DNA from: Gammaproteobacteria bacterium
Lineage (GTDB): Bacteria > Pseudomonadota > Gammaproteobacteria > Nitrosococcales > Methylophagaceae
Assembly: GCA_029210875.1 (NCBI GenBank)
Contig: JARGFJ010000017.1
Location: forward strand, 1 to 48,760
DNA length: 48,760 nt
Reading direction: 5' to 3'
Of this stretch, positions 24,611-34,320 are shown piece by piece (positions within the stretch are counted from its first letter, which is position 1; each line of letters begins with the position of its first letter). The notes under the pieces are model-generated. The model had not been told where the DNA came from. It saw nothing but the letters and a program-made list of their open reading frames with translations, and did not search any database. The translations under genes were made by a program, and so were the position numbers.

Positions 24611-26008
24611 ATGAAACCCATTATTGCTTTAGTTGGACGACCCAATGTCGGAAAATCTACATTATTTAATCGATTAACTCGAAGTAGAGATGCTTTGGTT
24701 GCTGATTTTTCAGGGCTGACCAGAGATCGTATCTATGGCACAGTGAATAGCGATGACTGTTCATTCATACTGATTGATACCGGCGGTCTAACCGAACAAT
24801 CTGACGATATGTCAGATTTAATGCGTAAACAGGCTAAACTCGCCATTGAAGAATCGGATCTTGTTTTGTTTTTAGTTGATGGTCGTGCTGGATTGACAGC
24901 AGCCGATCAGAACATTGCTAAAGAGCTTCGCAATGTTGATAAACCTATTTTGTTAGTTGTAAATAAAAGTGAAGGTGAACAGCGTGAAGTCATTGCTGCT
25001 GAATTTTATGCACTAGGGTTTGGGGAGCCACAGGTCATTTCTGCATCGCAAGGTCGCGGTATTACAAACTTGATCGATGGCTTGAAGCAAGTGCTTCCAA
25101 GCATTGAACTAACAGAAGAAGAGGTTGTTCCTGAAGATACTTCTCATGTGATTCGACTCGCTGTGTTGGGTCGCCCTAATGTCGGTAAATCAACACTTAT
25201 TAATCGAATTTTGGGTGAAGAACGTGTTGTTGCCTTTGATGAGCCAGGGACAACGCGAGATAGTATTCATATTCCTTTTGAAAAAGATGGAACAGAGTAT
25301 ATTTTAATCGATACTGCTGGAGTACGCCGACGCTCCAAAGTGTCTGAAATGTTAGAAAAGTTCAGCATTGTCAAAACACTACAAGCATTAGAAGATGCCA
25401 ATGTCGTGATATTGGTTTTGGATGCGCATGAAGGTATTGTTGAACAAGATCTGCATCTTGCCGGCTTGATTATCCAAAGTGGTCGTGCAGTAGTCATTGC
25501 TGTAAATAAATGGGACGGCTTGGATAAGTCTGAACGTGAATGGGTTGCAAGCAATATCGAACGTCGGTTGCCGTTCCTAAATTTTGCACAAACACATTTC
25601 ATTTCGGCCTTACATGGCAGTGGTGTCGGCTTACTATTTAAATCGGTCAAACAAGCATACAACTCAGCGATGGCCCAATTACCAACACCTAGATTGACCC
25701 GCGTGTTGGAAGATGCGGTATCAGATCACCCGCCACCACTTATTCATGGTCGACGGATCAAATTCCGCTATGCTCATTTGGGTGGTAAAAATCCGCCACG
25801 AATTATCATTCATGGAAATCAGACCGAAGCAACGCCAAATAGTTATCGACGCTATTTGGAAAATACATTCAGAGAAGTGCTTAAACTCCATGGTACGCCA
25901 ATTATGGTTGAATTTAAGCAGGGCGATAATCCATTTAAAGATCGAAAAAACAAATTGACTGATCGTCAAGTTGAGAAACGTCAGAGAATGATTAAACGCT
26001 CAAAATAG
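24611..26008 (+). CDS. der: Ribosome-assembly GTPase Der (EngA)
   Basis: Essential GTPase in 50S subunit maturation. 465 residues with the unique tandem G domains: P-loops GRPNVGKST at about 8-16 and again near 189-197, G3 boxes DTGG and DTAG, NKSE and NKWD base-recognition motifs, then a C-terminal KH-like domain (IKFRYAHLGGKNPPRIIIHG) and a basic tail. Four bases after bamB; its 3' end meets a convergent small gene. Confidence 0.98.
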   Translation: MKPIIALVGRPNVGKSTLFNRLTRSRDALVADFSGLTRDRIYGTVNSDDCSFILIDTGGLTEQSDDMSDLMRKQAKLAIEESDLVLFLVDGRAGLTAADQNIAKELRNVDKPILLVVNKSEGEQREVIAAEFYALGFGEPQVISASQGRGITNLIDGLKQVLPSIELTEEEVVPEDTSHVIRLAVLGRPNVGKSTLINRILGEERVVAFDEPGTTRDSIHIPFEKDGTEYILIDTAGVRRRSKVSEMLEKFSIVKTLQALEDANVVILVLDAHEGIVEQDLHLAGLIIQSGRAVVIAVNKWDGLDKSEREWVASNIERRLPFLNFAQTHFISALHGSGVGLLFKSVKQAYNSAMAQLPTPRLTRVLEDAVSDHPPPLIHGRRIKFRYAHLGGKNPPRIIIHGNQTEATPNSYRRYLENTFREVLKLHGTPIMVEFKQGDNPFKDRKNKLTDRQVEKRQRMIKRSK

Positions 26009-26016
26009 ATACGGTT

Positions 26017-26355
26017 TTATAATATACCTTCATCCTCGCCCATCAGATCAGCAAGACTGTTTAAATGACCACGAATTTTTTCGCGATTTGATAATTTTTC
26101 TCGTGCGGCCATGGGTAAATCGGTAAATAGAATCACTTTTTTATCGATTAAGGTATTGATGAGATCTTCTAAAACACGTATCAGTGCCACATCTGATGTA
26201 GACAAGGCAGCTTGTACATCTTTTTTGCTGGCAGAGTTGATTAGAAACTCAGTGAGTTCGGGTGAATCGATAGCCAAAAACTCTTGGGCATTGCTCTGTT
26301 GTGTTTCGTGTGCAGCAATGATTTGTCCCTGACTATTGCGTTCAACATATGCCAT
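26017..26355 (-). CDS. Conserved small protein of unknown function (112 aa)
   Basis: Begins MAYVERNSQGQIIAAHE, has a mid segment typical of a helical pair (ALIRVLEDLINTLIDKKVILFTDLP) and an acidic end GEDEGIL. I recognise a family of short gammaproteobacterial proteins with this layout that is often mislabelled as a tryptophan synthase beta subunit; it has no PLP enzyme features at this size. No signal peptide or membrane segment. Convergent with der (8 bases apart). Function unknown. Confidence 0.75.
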   Translation of the reverse strand: MAYVERNSQGQIIAAHETQQSNAQEFLAIDSPELTEFLINSASKKDVQAALSTSDVALIRVLEDLINTLIDKKVILFTDLPMAAREKLSNREKIRGHLNSLADLMGEDEGIL

Positions 26356-26489
26356 AGTATTTTTCCTTATTTATCGTTTGGGCGACATTAACATAATCGT
26401 GATAAATCATGGAAGTATTAATGATCAGGGCTTTACATAAATAGAAAAAACTGTGACACTCAGCACACTTAATTTTGATGCAGTAGTAT

Positions 26490-28670
26490 ATGGAATCTGA
26501 TTACGATATAGCGCAGGAAGAGCGGCCTCAATGGAAGGCGGCAGATAACCAAAACACGGTAGACGATCCGTTATTAGGTTGCCTGGAACTTCTTGCCAAA
26601 ATTTTGCATAAACCGCACAGTGGTCAGTCACTTATCGCTGGTTTACCTTTGGTGAACAACAAACTAACCCCTAAGTTATTTTCGCGCGCTGCAGAACGCG
26701 CAGGATTATCGTCTAAAGTTGTTAACAGACCGCTCCGAAAAATTTCTAATTTAGTTTTACCTGCGGTGTTGTTGCTTGAAAATAGTACGGCTTGTGTTGT
26801 AGTTCAATTTAACCGAAAGACAGCATTGGTTGTTTTTCCTGAAACAGGCGAAGGTGAAACAGAAGTTCCATTAAAAGAATTAATCAACCAATACACGGGT
26901 TATGCCATTTTTGTTAAGCCGGTTCATCAATTTGATCAACGTACTCAACATAGCGAAATACCTCGAACCAAACATTGGTTTTGGGGAACAATTCTGCGCT
27001 TTTGGCCTATTTATGGCGAAGTGTTTATCGCATCCATTTTAGTGAACAGTTTTGCATTGGCCTCGCCACTATTTATCATGAATGTCTATGATCGTGTTGT
27101 GCCTAACCATGCGATTGAAACATTGTGGGTGTTGGCGATAGGTGTTGGAACAGTATTTATATTTGATTTATTACTACGGACATTGCGTGGTTACTTTATT
27201 GATATGGCTGGTAAAAAAGCCGACGTTATTTTATCAGCAACCATATTTGAAAAAGTGATGGGAGTTAAAATGGCTTCCCGCTCAAATTCGGTTGGTTCTT
27301 TTGCAAACAATATGCATGAGTTTGAATCGTTTCGAGAATTTTTTACATCAGCAACATTGACGACGTTGATAGACCTCCCATTTATGTTTTTATTTATATT
27401 CGTGATTTGGTCTATTGCAGGAGAGTTGGCCTATGTACCCCTTGCTGTCATTCCTTTGGCGATTTTGGTTAGTCTTATTATTCAAATTCCCCTAGGTCGT
27501 ACAATTAAACATTTGTTTCAGCATTCAGGGCAAAAAAGTGCAACGCTGATAGAAACCTTAACGGGCTTGGAAACAATTAAGAGTTTAGGTGCTGAATCAC
27601 CCGTGCAACGCAAATGGGAGCAAACAATAGGCTTTATCTCTAAATACAGTCAACGTGCTCGAATTCTTTCTTCGACAGCGGTCAATTTTACCTCTTTCTT
27701 ACAACAAATGGCCTCAGTCGCTGTTGTTGTGTTTGGCGTTTATAAAATCACCGAAGGTGACATTACAATGGGAGCCTTGATTGCCAGCACCATATTAACG
27801 GGGCGAGCTTTGGCTCCGATGGGGCAAGTTGCTGGCATATTGACACGCTATCATCAGTCTCGGGCAGCGTTGAGTTCACTCAATACCTTGATGAATTTAC
27901 CTGTTGAACGTCCTAGTGGAAGAGAATTTTTGCATCGCCCTGAATTCAAAGGTGGCATTGAGTTCAAAAATGTCAGCTTTCGATATCCTGAACAGCCCAT
28001 GGATGCGTTGTCTGACGTATCATTTTCAATCAAGGCTGGTGAAAAAGTAGCGTTTATAGGTCGAATTGGTTCGGGAAAAAGTACCATTGAGAAATTGGTG
28101 TTGGGACTGTATGAACCAGCTGATGGTGCAATTTTGCTGGATGGCACCGATATTCGCCAAATTGATCCGGTAGATTTACGACGTAATGTCGGTTACGCGC
28201 CACAAGATGTAGTGCTGTTCTTTGGAAGTATTCGAGATAATATTGCTTTAGGTAAACCCTTTGCTGATGATGAGTCTGTATTAAAAGCGGCAGAAACAGC
28301 GGGTGTGACCGAGTTTGTTAATCGACACCCATCAGGATTTGATATGCAAGTGGGTGAGCGTGGTGAGGGATTATCTGGCGGTCAACGCCAAAGCGTAACC
28401 GTAGCTCGCGCATTATTAATGGATCCTCCCGTGCTGGTGTTAGATGAGCCAACCAATGCCATGGACAATAGTACGGAAGAACGTTTTAAAATGAAGTTAA
28501 CAGCGACATTAGACGATAAAACCTTATTATTGGTAACACATAAAGCGTCATTATTAAGTTTAGTAGATCGTATTATTGTTATGGATCAAGCAAGAATAGT
28601 AGCTGATGGCCCGCGTGACCAAGTGTTGGCCGCGCTTAAGAAAGGTCACATCAAAGTGACAAAAGGATAA
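26490..28670 (+). CDS. lapB: Type I secretion ABC transporter, LapB type
   Basis: Inner-membrane permease/ATPase of a type I system exporting large adhesins or RTX proteins. 726 residues: N-terminal C39-like domain (about 25-150) apparently without the peptidase cysteine, so a binding rather than cleaving domain; six membrane helices (about 175-450); then the ATPase with Walker A GRIGSGKST (about 523-531), signature LSGGQRQ (about 627) and Walker B VLVLDEPT. First gene of a four-gene run with a membrane fusion protein, a regulator and a TolC-like channel. Exporters of this layout (LapB/RtxB) usually carry biofilm adhesins; the cargo gene is not in the window. Confidence 0.92.
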   Translation: MESDYDIAQEERPQWKAADNQNTVDDPLLGCLELLAKILHKPHSGQSLIAGLPLVNNKLTPKLFSRAAERAGLSSKVVNRPLRKISNLVLPAVLLLENSTACVVVQFNRKTALVVFPETGEGETEVPLKELINQYTGYAIFVKPVHQFDQRTQHSEIPRTKHWFWGTILRFWPIYGEVFIASILVNSFALASPLFIMNVYDRVVPNHAIETLWVLAIGVGTVFIFDLLLRTLRGYFIDMAGKKADVILSATIFEKVMGVKMASRSNSVGSFANNMHEFESFREFFTSATLTTLIDLPFMFLFIFVIWSIAGELAYVPLAVIPLAILVSLIIQIPLGRTIKHLFQHSGQKSATLIETLTGLETIKSLGAESPVQRKWEQTIGFISKYSQRARILSSTAVNFTSFLQQMASVAVVVFGVYKITEGDITMGALIASTILTGRALAPMGQVAGILTRYHQSRAALSSLNTLMNLPVERPSGREFLHRPEFKGGIEFKNVSFRYPEQPMDALSDVSFSIKAGEKVAFIGRIGSGKSTIEKLVLGLYEPADGAILLDGTDIRQIDPVDLRRNVGYAPQDVVLFFGSIRDNIALGKPFADDESVLKAAETAGVTEFVNRHPSGFDMQVGERGEGLSGGQRQSVTVARALLMDPPVLVLDEPTNAMDNSTEERFKMKLTATLDDKTLLLVTHKASLLSLVDRIIVMDQARIVADGPRDQVLAALKKGHIKVTKG

Positions 28671-28675
28671 GGGCA

Positions 28676-30010
28676 ATGGGCTGGTTAAAACGGACACATC
28701 CAGATGATGCTGAATTTATGTCAGAAGTCAGTGCGGCTACACTTGAATCTGCACATCGCACGGGTCACTCCTTACTGTTTTTAACGTTATTATTTTTTAT
28801 TGCTGCCGGCTGGTGGGCTAAAACTACATCGCTCGATGAAGTGACACGAGGAGAAGGAAAAATTATTCCTTCAAGTAAAGTTCAGGTAATACAGAACCTG
28901 GAAGGCGGTATTTTGGCTGAAGTGTTAATTGCAGAAGGTCAGATCGTGGAAAAGGGCCAGCCACTCCTTAAAATAGATGACACACGTTTTTCATCCTCAT
29001 TCAGGGAAACGCAGCTTAAATATTATGAATTGCTTGCCAGAACGGCACGATTAGAAGCAGAAGTTGATGGACATGACTTTGTTGCACCACAAGAGGTTAT
29101 TGATAATCAGCCTGCTTTAGCGGCTGACGAAAAGGCACTTTATGACTCGCATCAATTAGAGTTGGAATCTGCCATAAAAGTACTTAAACAACAAGAGATC
29201 CAGCGTCGGCAGGAGTTAATTGAACGTCAAGCTAAACAATCACAATTACAACGCGGTTATGAATTAAGTGATCAAGAATTAAAAATGTCTGAACCGCTGG
29301 TTAAGGCCGGTGTCATGTCCGAAGTTGAGTTATTGAGATTGAAGCGAACCGTTAATGAACTTCGCGGTGAAATGGATTCAAACCGACTTGCCATGCCACG
29401 AATTCAGGCAGCACTGAATGAAGTGAGTCAGAAGATAAATGAGCAAACAATACAGTTTAAAACAGATGCGGCAAGGCAATTATCAGAGGTTAAGGCTGAA
29501 CTGGCCAGAACAAAGGAGATGATCTTCTCTTTGAAAGATAGAGTCACACGTACTCAGGTTCGGTCACCGGTTAAAGGTACAATTAAACAGCTGAAAATTA
29601 ATACAGTAGGGGGTATTATTCAACCTGGTATGGACATTGTTGAGATAGTACCGATTGAAGATAATTTATTAGTAGAAGCTAAAATCAGACCAGCAGATAT
29701 TGCCTTTTTGAGACCGGGGCAAGAGGCAATGATTAAATTAACAGCCTATGATTTTTCTATTTATGGCGGCTTGCCAGCTAAATTAGAACGTATTAGTGCT
29801 GATACTATCACCGATGATAAAGATGAAAGTTTTTATTTAATTTACTTACGAACAGATAAAAACTATATTGAGAGTAATAGTAAAGGACGACTTGAAATTA
29901 TTCCTGGTATGACAACAACGGTTGATATTTTAACGGGTAAAAAAACGGTGTTGGATTATTTGCTTAAACCAATATTGAAGGCAAAAAATGAAGCTTTACG
30001 TGAACGCTGA
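28676..30010 (+). CDS. lapC: Type I secretion membrane fusion protein, LapC/HlyD type
   Basis: Periplasmic adaptor joining the ABC exporter to the outer-membrane channel. 444 residues: one N-terminal membrane helix (LLFLTLLFFIAAGWWAKT, about 35-52), a lipoyl half (EGKIIPSSKVQVIQNLEGGI), a long coiled-coil (about 130-300), the second lipoyl half (RTQVRSPVKGTIKQLKINTV) and a beta-barrel C terminus ending with the typical MTTTVDILTGKKTVLDYLLK. Five bases after the ABC gene. Confidence 0.93.
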   Translation: MGWLKRTHPDDAEFMSEVSAATLESAHRTGHSLLFLTLLFFIAAGWWAKTTSLDEVTRGEGKIIPSSKVQVIQNLEGGILAEVLIAEGQIVEKGQPLLKIDDTRFSSSFRETQLKYYELLARTARLEAEVDGHDFVAPQEVIDNQPALAADEKALYDSHQLELESAIKVLKQQEIQRRQELIERQAKQSQLQRGYELSDQELKMSEPLVKAGVMSEVELLRLKRTVNELRGEMDSNRLAMPRIQAALNEVSQKINEQTIQFKTDAARQLSEVKAELARTKEMIFSLKDRVTRTQVRSPVKGTIKQLKINTVGGIIQPGMDIVEIVPIEDNLLVEAKIRPADIAFLRPGQEAMIKLTAYDFSIYGGLPAKLERISADTITDDKDESFYLIYLRTDKNYIESNSKGRLEIIPGMTTTVDILTGKKTVLDYLLKPILKAKNEALRER

Positions 30011-30025
30011 GGATGAACGAATATA

Positions 30026-30670
30026 ATGAATGCGATAACTAAAACCACGCTAGCATTATTAATGCCTGATAGCGTGTTACGTAGTTCAATTTTAACCAAT
30101 TTATCAAGTCAGTTTGATATAAAAACATATGATAGTGTTCAATCATTTATAGACGCTGGGCAAGAAAGACCGGTAGAGCTGTTATTGTGCGATCAAACAT
30201 TATTAGAAACGCAGCAATCAGTAATATTAGCGTCGCTCAAAACGACAAGCCCAAACTCGCAAATTTTAGTGATAGGGCCCAGTAGACCGATGGCAGCTCA
30301 AATAGCGGCATTACGTCATGGCGCCAGAGGCTATTTTGATAGTTCCTTATCAACGGATAAACTTTCAGAGGCATTAAATAGCATTCTCCACGGTGAAGCG
30401 TGGGTTGAGCGTCATGTTATTTCAGGGTTGATAGATGAGTTAACACATATTCCAGAAATAACAGAACAGCAGCGTCAAGCGGTTGAATCGTTATCACCAA
30501 AGGAGCTGGAAGTTGCCAAATTAGTTAGTCACGGTGCTACCAATAAAATGATAGCGGATAAAATGGCTATAACAGAGCGAACAGTAAAAGCACATTTAAC
30601 AACTATTTTTAATAAGATGGATTTGCCAGACAGACTGTCATTGGCTATTTTCTTCCGTGATTTACGCTAG
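30026..30670 (+). CDS. LuxR-family response regulator within the secretion operon
   Basis: 214 residues: an N-terminal receiver-like domain and a C-terminal LuxR helix-turn-helix (LSPKELEVAKLVSHGATNKM, then ITERTVKAHLTTIFNKM). The receiver keeps an aspartate at the phosphorylation strand (LLLCDQTLL), but the usual conserved lysine region reads GYFDSS and the Ser/Thr switch region reads IGPSRP, so ordinary phosphorelay control is doubtful. Its placement between the adaptor and the outer-membrane channel suggests a local role in controlling secretion or its cargo; this is inference. Confidence 0.85.
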   Translation: MNAITKTTLALLMPDSVLRSSILTNLSSQFDIKTYDSVQSFIDAGQERPVELLLCDQTLLETQQSVILASLKTTSPNSQILVIGPSRPMAAQIAALRHGARGYFDSSLSTDKLSEALNSILHGEAWVERHVISGLIDELTHIPEITEQQRQAVESLSPKELEVAKLVSHGATNKMIADKMAITERTVKAHLTTIFNKMDLPDRLSLAIFFRDLR

Positions 30671-30804
30671 TGGTAATTAAAGAAGATATGTTGTAATACA
30701 TGAACTTATGATGTATTGTCAATAGCAAAATTACAAAAAGTTATGTCGCGTGAGGGGATGCCGCATGCGCGCACTGATAATATAGTTTCCAGGAAATAAA
30801 GAAG
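30671..30804. promoter_or_regulatory. Gap before tolC-like gene, possible promoter
   Basis: 134 bases. TTGTCA near 30716 with TTATGT 19 bases later is a weak promoter candidate, so the channel gene may also be transcribed on its own. A Shine-Dalgarno-like AGGAAA lies just before the gene. Confidence 0.3.
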
Positions 30805-32136
30805 ATGAAATTAAAGTCACTATCAATTAGCATCCCTTTGTTATTAGGGCTTTCCACAGATGTATCAGCAACTACATTACAACAAGCAGTTGATATCACC
30901 GTTAAAACCAATCCCGATATTTTAGCTGCTAGTAATGAAAGAAATGCTGTAGCTGAAGAAGTGAATCAAGCGCGTGCCGGCTATCTTCCAACGATTGATC
31001 TGGCTGTTGGTACCGGTTGGGAATCCAGTGACAATCCGACTTCACGTAATAGCACAACGCCTTCGAATCATAAAAATATTCATATGAATCGGGATGAAGC
31101 CAGTATTCAACTTCGTCAAATGATATTTGATGGTATGGCAACTCAAAGTGAAGTTAAACGCCAACAAGCTAGAACTCAATCACGTGCCTTCGGTGTTTTT
31201 GGTGCTTCAGAAAATACGGCTTTAGAAGCCACAAAAGCTTATACCGATGTGCTAAGAGTGCAAAAATTAGTAGATTTAGCAGCAACAAATTTTGAAGCGC
31301 ATGAACGCACACATGATCAAATTAAATTACGTAGTGACCGTGGTGTTGGTCGAAAAGCTGACTTGGATCAAAGTCAAGGTCGTCTGGCATTAGCCAGGGC
31401 AAACCTGATTGCAGAACAAAGTAATCTGCGCGATGCAGAAACAAATTATTTGCGTGTTGTTGGTATTGTGCCTGAGTCATTATCTGATCCCGAGTCTCCA
31501 GGTTCATTGATTCCGGAAACATTAGATGAAGCTATTGGTCAAGCTCTTGGTAATCATCCAACATTAAAATCTGCAGAGGCAGATGTTCAATCTGCTCATT
31601 CCCAGTATGATACTGCGCAATCACCATTTTATCCGCGCATCGACTTGGAATTAGGTGCAACAGCAGATAATGATCTTGATGGCGTTAATGGTCATAACAA
31701 TGATGTTACGGCCATGATTCGTCTTCGTTACAACTTATTGAATGGCGGTAAAGATAGTGCTCGTAGTGAAGAAACTGCGTATTTGATTAATCAAGCGGCT
31801 GAGATACGTAATAATACACATCGTCAAGTTGAGCAAAGCGTTCGTTTGTCTTGGAATGCATTACAAACTGTGAACAATCAAATTAGCTACTTCGAACAAC
31901 ATGTTGATTCAAGTGAAAAGTCACGTAACGCCTATCAACAACAATTTAGTTTGGGTCAACGTACTTTATTAGATTTGTTAGATTCTGAAAATGAAGTATT
32001 CACTGCTCGTCAAAATTTAGTCAATGCACGTTATGATCAACTGTTTGCAATGTACCGAATTCTTAATAGTATGGGGGCTTTGTTACAAGGTCTAGAGGTT
32101 GGTCTGCCTGATGCGGCAAAAGTTGTTAGTAACTAA
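30805..32136 (+). CDS. TolC-family outer membrane channel of the type I system
   Basis: 443 residues. Signal peptide (KLKSLSISIPLLLGLSTDVSA), then two repeats of the outer-membrane efflux domain: LQQAVDITVKTNPDILAAS...NQARAGYLPTIDL and ALGNHPTLKSAEADVQSAHS...YDTAQSPFYPRIDL, with the periplasmic helical barrel parts between. This is the AggA/LapE branch found with LapB/LapC exporters. It completes a three-component channel; a terminator follows at 32161. Confidence 0.92.
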   Translation: MKLKSLSISIPLLLGLSTDVSATTLQQAVDITVKTNPDILAASNERNAVAEEVNQARAGYLPTIDLAVGTGWESSDNPTSRNSTTPSNHKNIHMNRDEASIQLRQMIFDGMATQSEVKRQQARTQSRAFGVFGASENTALEATKAYTDVLRVQKLVDLAATNFEAHERTHDQIKLRSDRGVGRKADLDQSQGRLALARANLIAEQSNLRDAETNYLRVVGIVPESLSDPESPGSLIPETLDEAIGQALGNHPTLKSAEADVQSAHSQYDTAQSPFYPRIDLELGATADNDLDGVNGHNNDVTAMIRLRYNLLNGGKDSARSEETAYLINQAAEIRNNTHRQVEQSVRLSWNALQTVNNQISYFEQHVDSSEKSRNAYQQQFSLGQRTLLDLLDSENEVFTARQNLVNARYDQLFAMYRILNSMGALLQGLEVGLPDAAKVVSN

Positions 32137-32160
32137 ATTAATCTAAAATTAAATATCTAG

Positions 32161-32189
32161 AGCCACGACAATAATGTCGTGGCTTTTTT
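32161..32189 (+). terminator. Rho-independent terminator after the type I secretion operon
   Basis: Stem AGCCACGACA/TGTCGTGGCT with a short loop (ATAA) and a run of six T. Marks the end of the lapB-lapC-regulator-tolC unit. Confidence 0.93.
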
Positions 32190-32285
32190 GCGTTTAAGAA
32201 ATAAATAACTCACGATTTTTTCTCGTTTTTATAAGGTCGTGATATCATAAGCAATTGCCAATCTGAGGCGTTTAAAGAAGAATTC

Positions 32286-32801
32286 ATGAGCAAACAATCA
32301 TCTTTTACATACCAAGAACTTTTGCAATGTGGTCGAGGCGAAATGTTTGGCCCAGGTAATGCCCAATTACCGGCTCCTAATATGCTAATGATGGATCGGG
32401 TAGTCCATATATCCAATACCGGTGGTGACTATGGTAAAGGTGAAATTATAGCTGAACTGGATATTTCTCCTGATTTATGGTTTTTTGGCTGTCATTTCCC
32501 AGGTGATCCTGTAATGCCTGGTTGTCTTGGCTTAGATGCTATGTGGCAGCTAGTTGGTTTTTTCTTGGCTTGGAATGGAAATCCTGGTCGTGGACGGGCT
32601 TTAGGTTCAGGTGACGTCAAGTTTTCAGGGCAGGTCTTACCAACAGCTAAAAAAGTAACCTATAGATTAAGCTTAAAACGTGTTATCGCACGTAAATTAG
32701 TGCTCGCGATTGCTGATGGAACAATGTCTGTTGATGGTCGTGAAATTTATGCAGCAAAAGACCTTCGAGTAGGTTTGTTTACTTCTACAGATGATTTTTA
32801 G
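32286..32801 (+). CDS. fabA: 3-hydroxydecanoyl-ACP dehydratase/isomerase
   Basis: Introduces the double bond for anaerobic unsaturated fatty acid synthesis. 171 residues, the usual length. Hot-dog enzyme with catalytic His in [12 protein letters not shown] and Asp in CLGLDAMWQ, and the family-specific [12 protein letters not shown] and [17 protein letters not shown]. Followed six bases later by fabB, the partner condensing enzyme; the fabA-fabB pair is diagnostic for gammaproteobacterial unsaturated fatty acid synthesis (often FabR/FadR regulated, but no operator was identified). Confidence 0.98.
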   Translation: MSKQSSFTYQELLQCGRGEMFGPGNAQLPAPNMLMMDRVVHISNTGGDYGKGEIIAELDISPDLWFFGCHFPGDPVMPGCLGLDAMWQLVGFFLAWNGNPGRGRALGSGDVKFSGQVLPTAKKVTYRLSLKRVIARKLVLAIADGTMSVDGREIYAAKDLRVGLFTSTDDF

Positions 32802-32807
32802 GAAACA

Positions 32808-34028
32808 ATGATGAGACGTGTTGTAGTTACAGGTTTAGGTATCACATCTTGTTTAGGACTCGATGCTAAAACGGTTACAGAGTCACTACGTTTAGGCCGA
32901 TCAGGTATACGCTTTAAACAAGACTATGCTGATATGGGATTCCGTAGTCAGGTCGCGGGAAGTGTAGATATCGATTTTAAAGAGCATATCGATCGTAAAA
33001 TATTACGTTTTATGGGTGATGCAGCCGGATATGCCTACATTTCGATGCAGCAGGCTATCGTAGATGCTGGACTGACTGATGAACATGTTTCAAATCCGCG
33101 TACTGGCTTAGTTATGGGATCAGGTGGTGCATCATCATCAAATCAAGTTGAAGCCGCCGATATTCTTCGCGATAAAGGTGTAAAACGTGTTGGACCATAT
33201 CGTGTGACGCAAGTTATGGGTAGTACAACATCTGCCTGTTTAGCGACACCATTCAAAATTAAAGGTGTGAATTATTCTATGTCTTCAGCATGTGCAACCA
33301 GCGCACATTGCATAGGTAATGCCATGGAGCAAATTCAATTAGGTAAACAGGATATTGTTTTTGCTGGCGGTGCTGAAGAAGAGCATTGGACGATGAGTTC
33401 GTTATTTGATGCAATGGGCGCATTGTCAACTAAATACAACGATACACCGGGGAAAGCGTCACGCGCATATGATGCTGATCGCGATGGGTTTGTAATTGCT
33501 GGTGGTGGTGGTGTACTTGTTCTTGAAGAATATGAACATGCAAAAGCGCGTGGTGCAAAAATATATGCTGAATTAACCGGCTATGGTGCCACATCAGATG
33601 GTTATGACATGGTTGCACCATCGGGAGAAGGCGCTGTCCGTTGTATGGAGTTGGCTACAGCAACAGTTAAAGCGCCTATCGATTACATTAACGCACATGG
33701 TACAAGTACACCAGTAGGCGATCTTGCTGAATTAGGCGCAATCAAAAAAGCCTTTGGTAACACTATTCCATTGGTAGGATCAACTAAATCACTGTCAGGC
33801 CATTCTTTAGGTGCCGCCGGTGTACAAGAAGCAATTTATTGCTTGTTAATGATGGAAAATGATTTTGTAGCAGCATCTGCTAACATTGAAAATCTTGATC
33901 CTGAAGCGCAAGGCGTACCAATTGTTCGTGAACGCAAAGATAATGCCGGCTTGAAAACGGTCATGTCTAACAGTTTCGGTTTTGGTGGAACAAATGCATG
34001 TCTAGTGTTCGAAAAACTAGCAGATTAG
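32808..34028 (+). CDS. fabB: 3-oxoacyl-ACP synthase I
   Basis: Condensing enzyme that elongates cis-3-decenoyl-ACP made by FabA. 406 residues. Catalytic triad: Cys in [10 protein letters not shown], His in [11 protein letters not shown] and His in SGHSLGAAG. The KAS I rather than KAS II assignment rests on FabA linkage and the FabB-like motifs [10 protein letters not shown] and [13 protein letters not shown]. The start may be the second ATG (32811). Ends 25 bases before a bidirectional terminator. Confidence 0.97.
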   Translation: MMRRVVVTGLGITSCLGLDAKTVTESLRLGRSGIRFKQDYADMGFRSQVAGSVDIDFKEHIDRKILRFMGDAAGYAYISMQQAIVDAGLTDEHVSNPRTGLVMGSGGASSSNQVEAADILRDKGVKRVGPYRVTQVMGSTTSACLATPFKIKGVNYSMSSACATSAHCIGNAMEQIQLGKQDIVFAGGAEEEHWTMSSLFDAMGALSTKYNDTPGKASRAYDADRDGFVIAGGGGVLVLEEYEHAKARGAKIYAELTGYGATSDGYDMVAPSGEGAVRCMELATATVKAPIDYINAHGTSTPVGDLAELGAIKKAFGNTIPLVGSTKSLSGHSLGAAGVQEAIYCLLMMENDFVAASANIENLDPEAQGVPIVRERKDNAGLKTVMSNSFGFGGTNACLVFEKLAD

Positions 34029-34053
34029 TTATATTGAATTACTCATTATGTAT

Positions 34054-34085
34054 AAAAAAGCCACCTGAACAGGTGGCTTTTTTTA
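34054..34085. terminator. Bidirectional terminator between fabB and a convergent small gene
   Basis: Symmetric: A-run, GCCACCTG-AA-CAGGTGGC, T-run. The stop codon of the minus-strand gene lies within its right side. Confidence 0.93.
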
Positions 34086-34268
34086 TTGTAAATCGTCGTC
34101 AGTGACTGGCCCACGTTTGCCTGAGATGGCTTCTTGGATCAAACTAATTAATTGTGCTTTTTTATTAGGATCATCCAGATGTTTTGAGCTAAATGTAATA
34201 CCATATTTTGCGGCATATTGCTGAACGATCATGACTAGGACGGTTTCATCTTCCACATTTTTCTCCAT
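34083..34268 (-). CDS. Small protein of unknown function (61 aa)
   Basis: An acidic small protein starting MEKNVEDETVLVMIVQQYA and ending GPVTDDDLQ. No membrane segment, cysteine cluster or known motif is visible. It is supported as a gene by its position between a shared terminator and the divergent ybfF-like gene, with GGAG-free but otherwise clear spacing, and by the end of its frame inside the terminator. Not recognised; function unknown. Confidence 0.5.
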   Translation of the reverse strand: MEKNVEDETVLVMIVQQYAAKYGITFSSKHLDDPNKKAQLISLIQEAISGKRGPVTDDDLQ

Positions 34269-34320
34269 ATTGAATAAAATGCATGCATTATAAACGTCAT
34301 CTCGATCAAGCAGTCAAACA

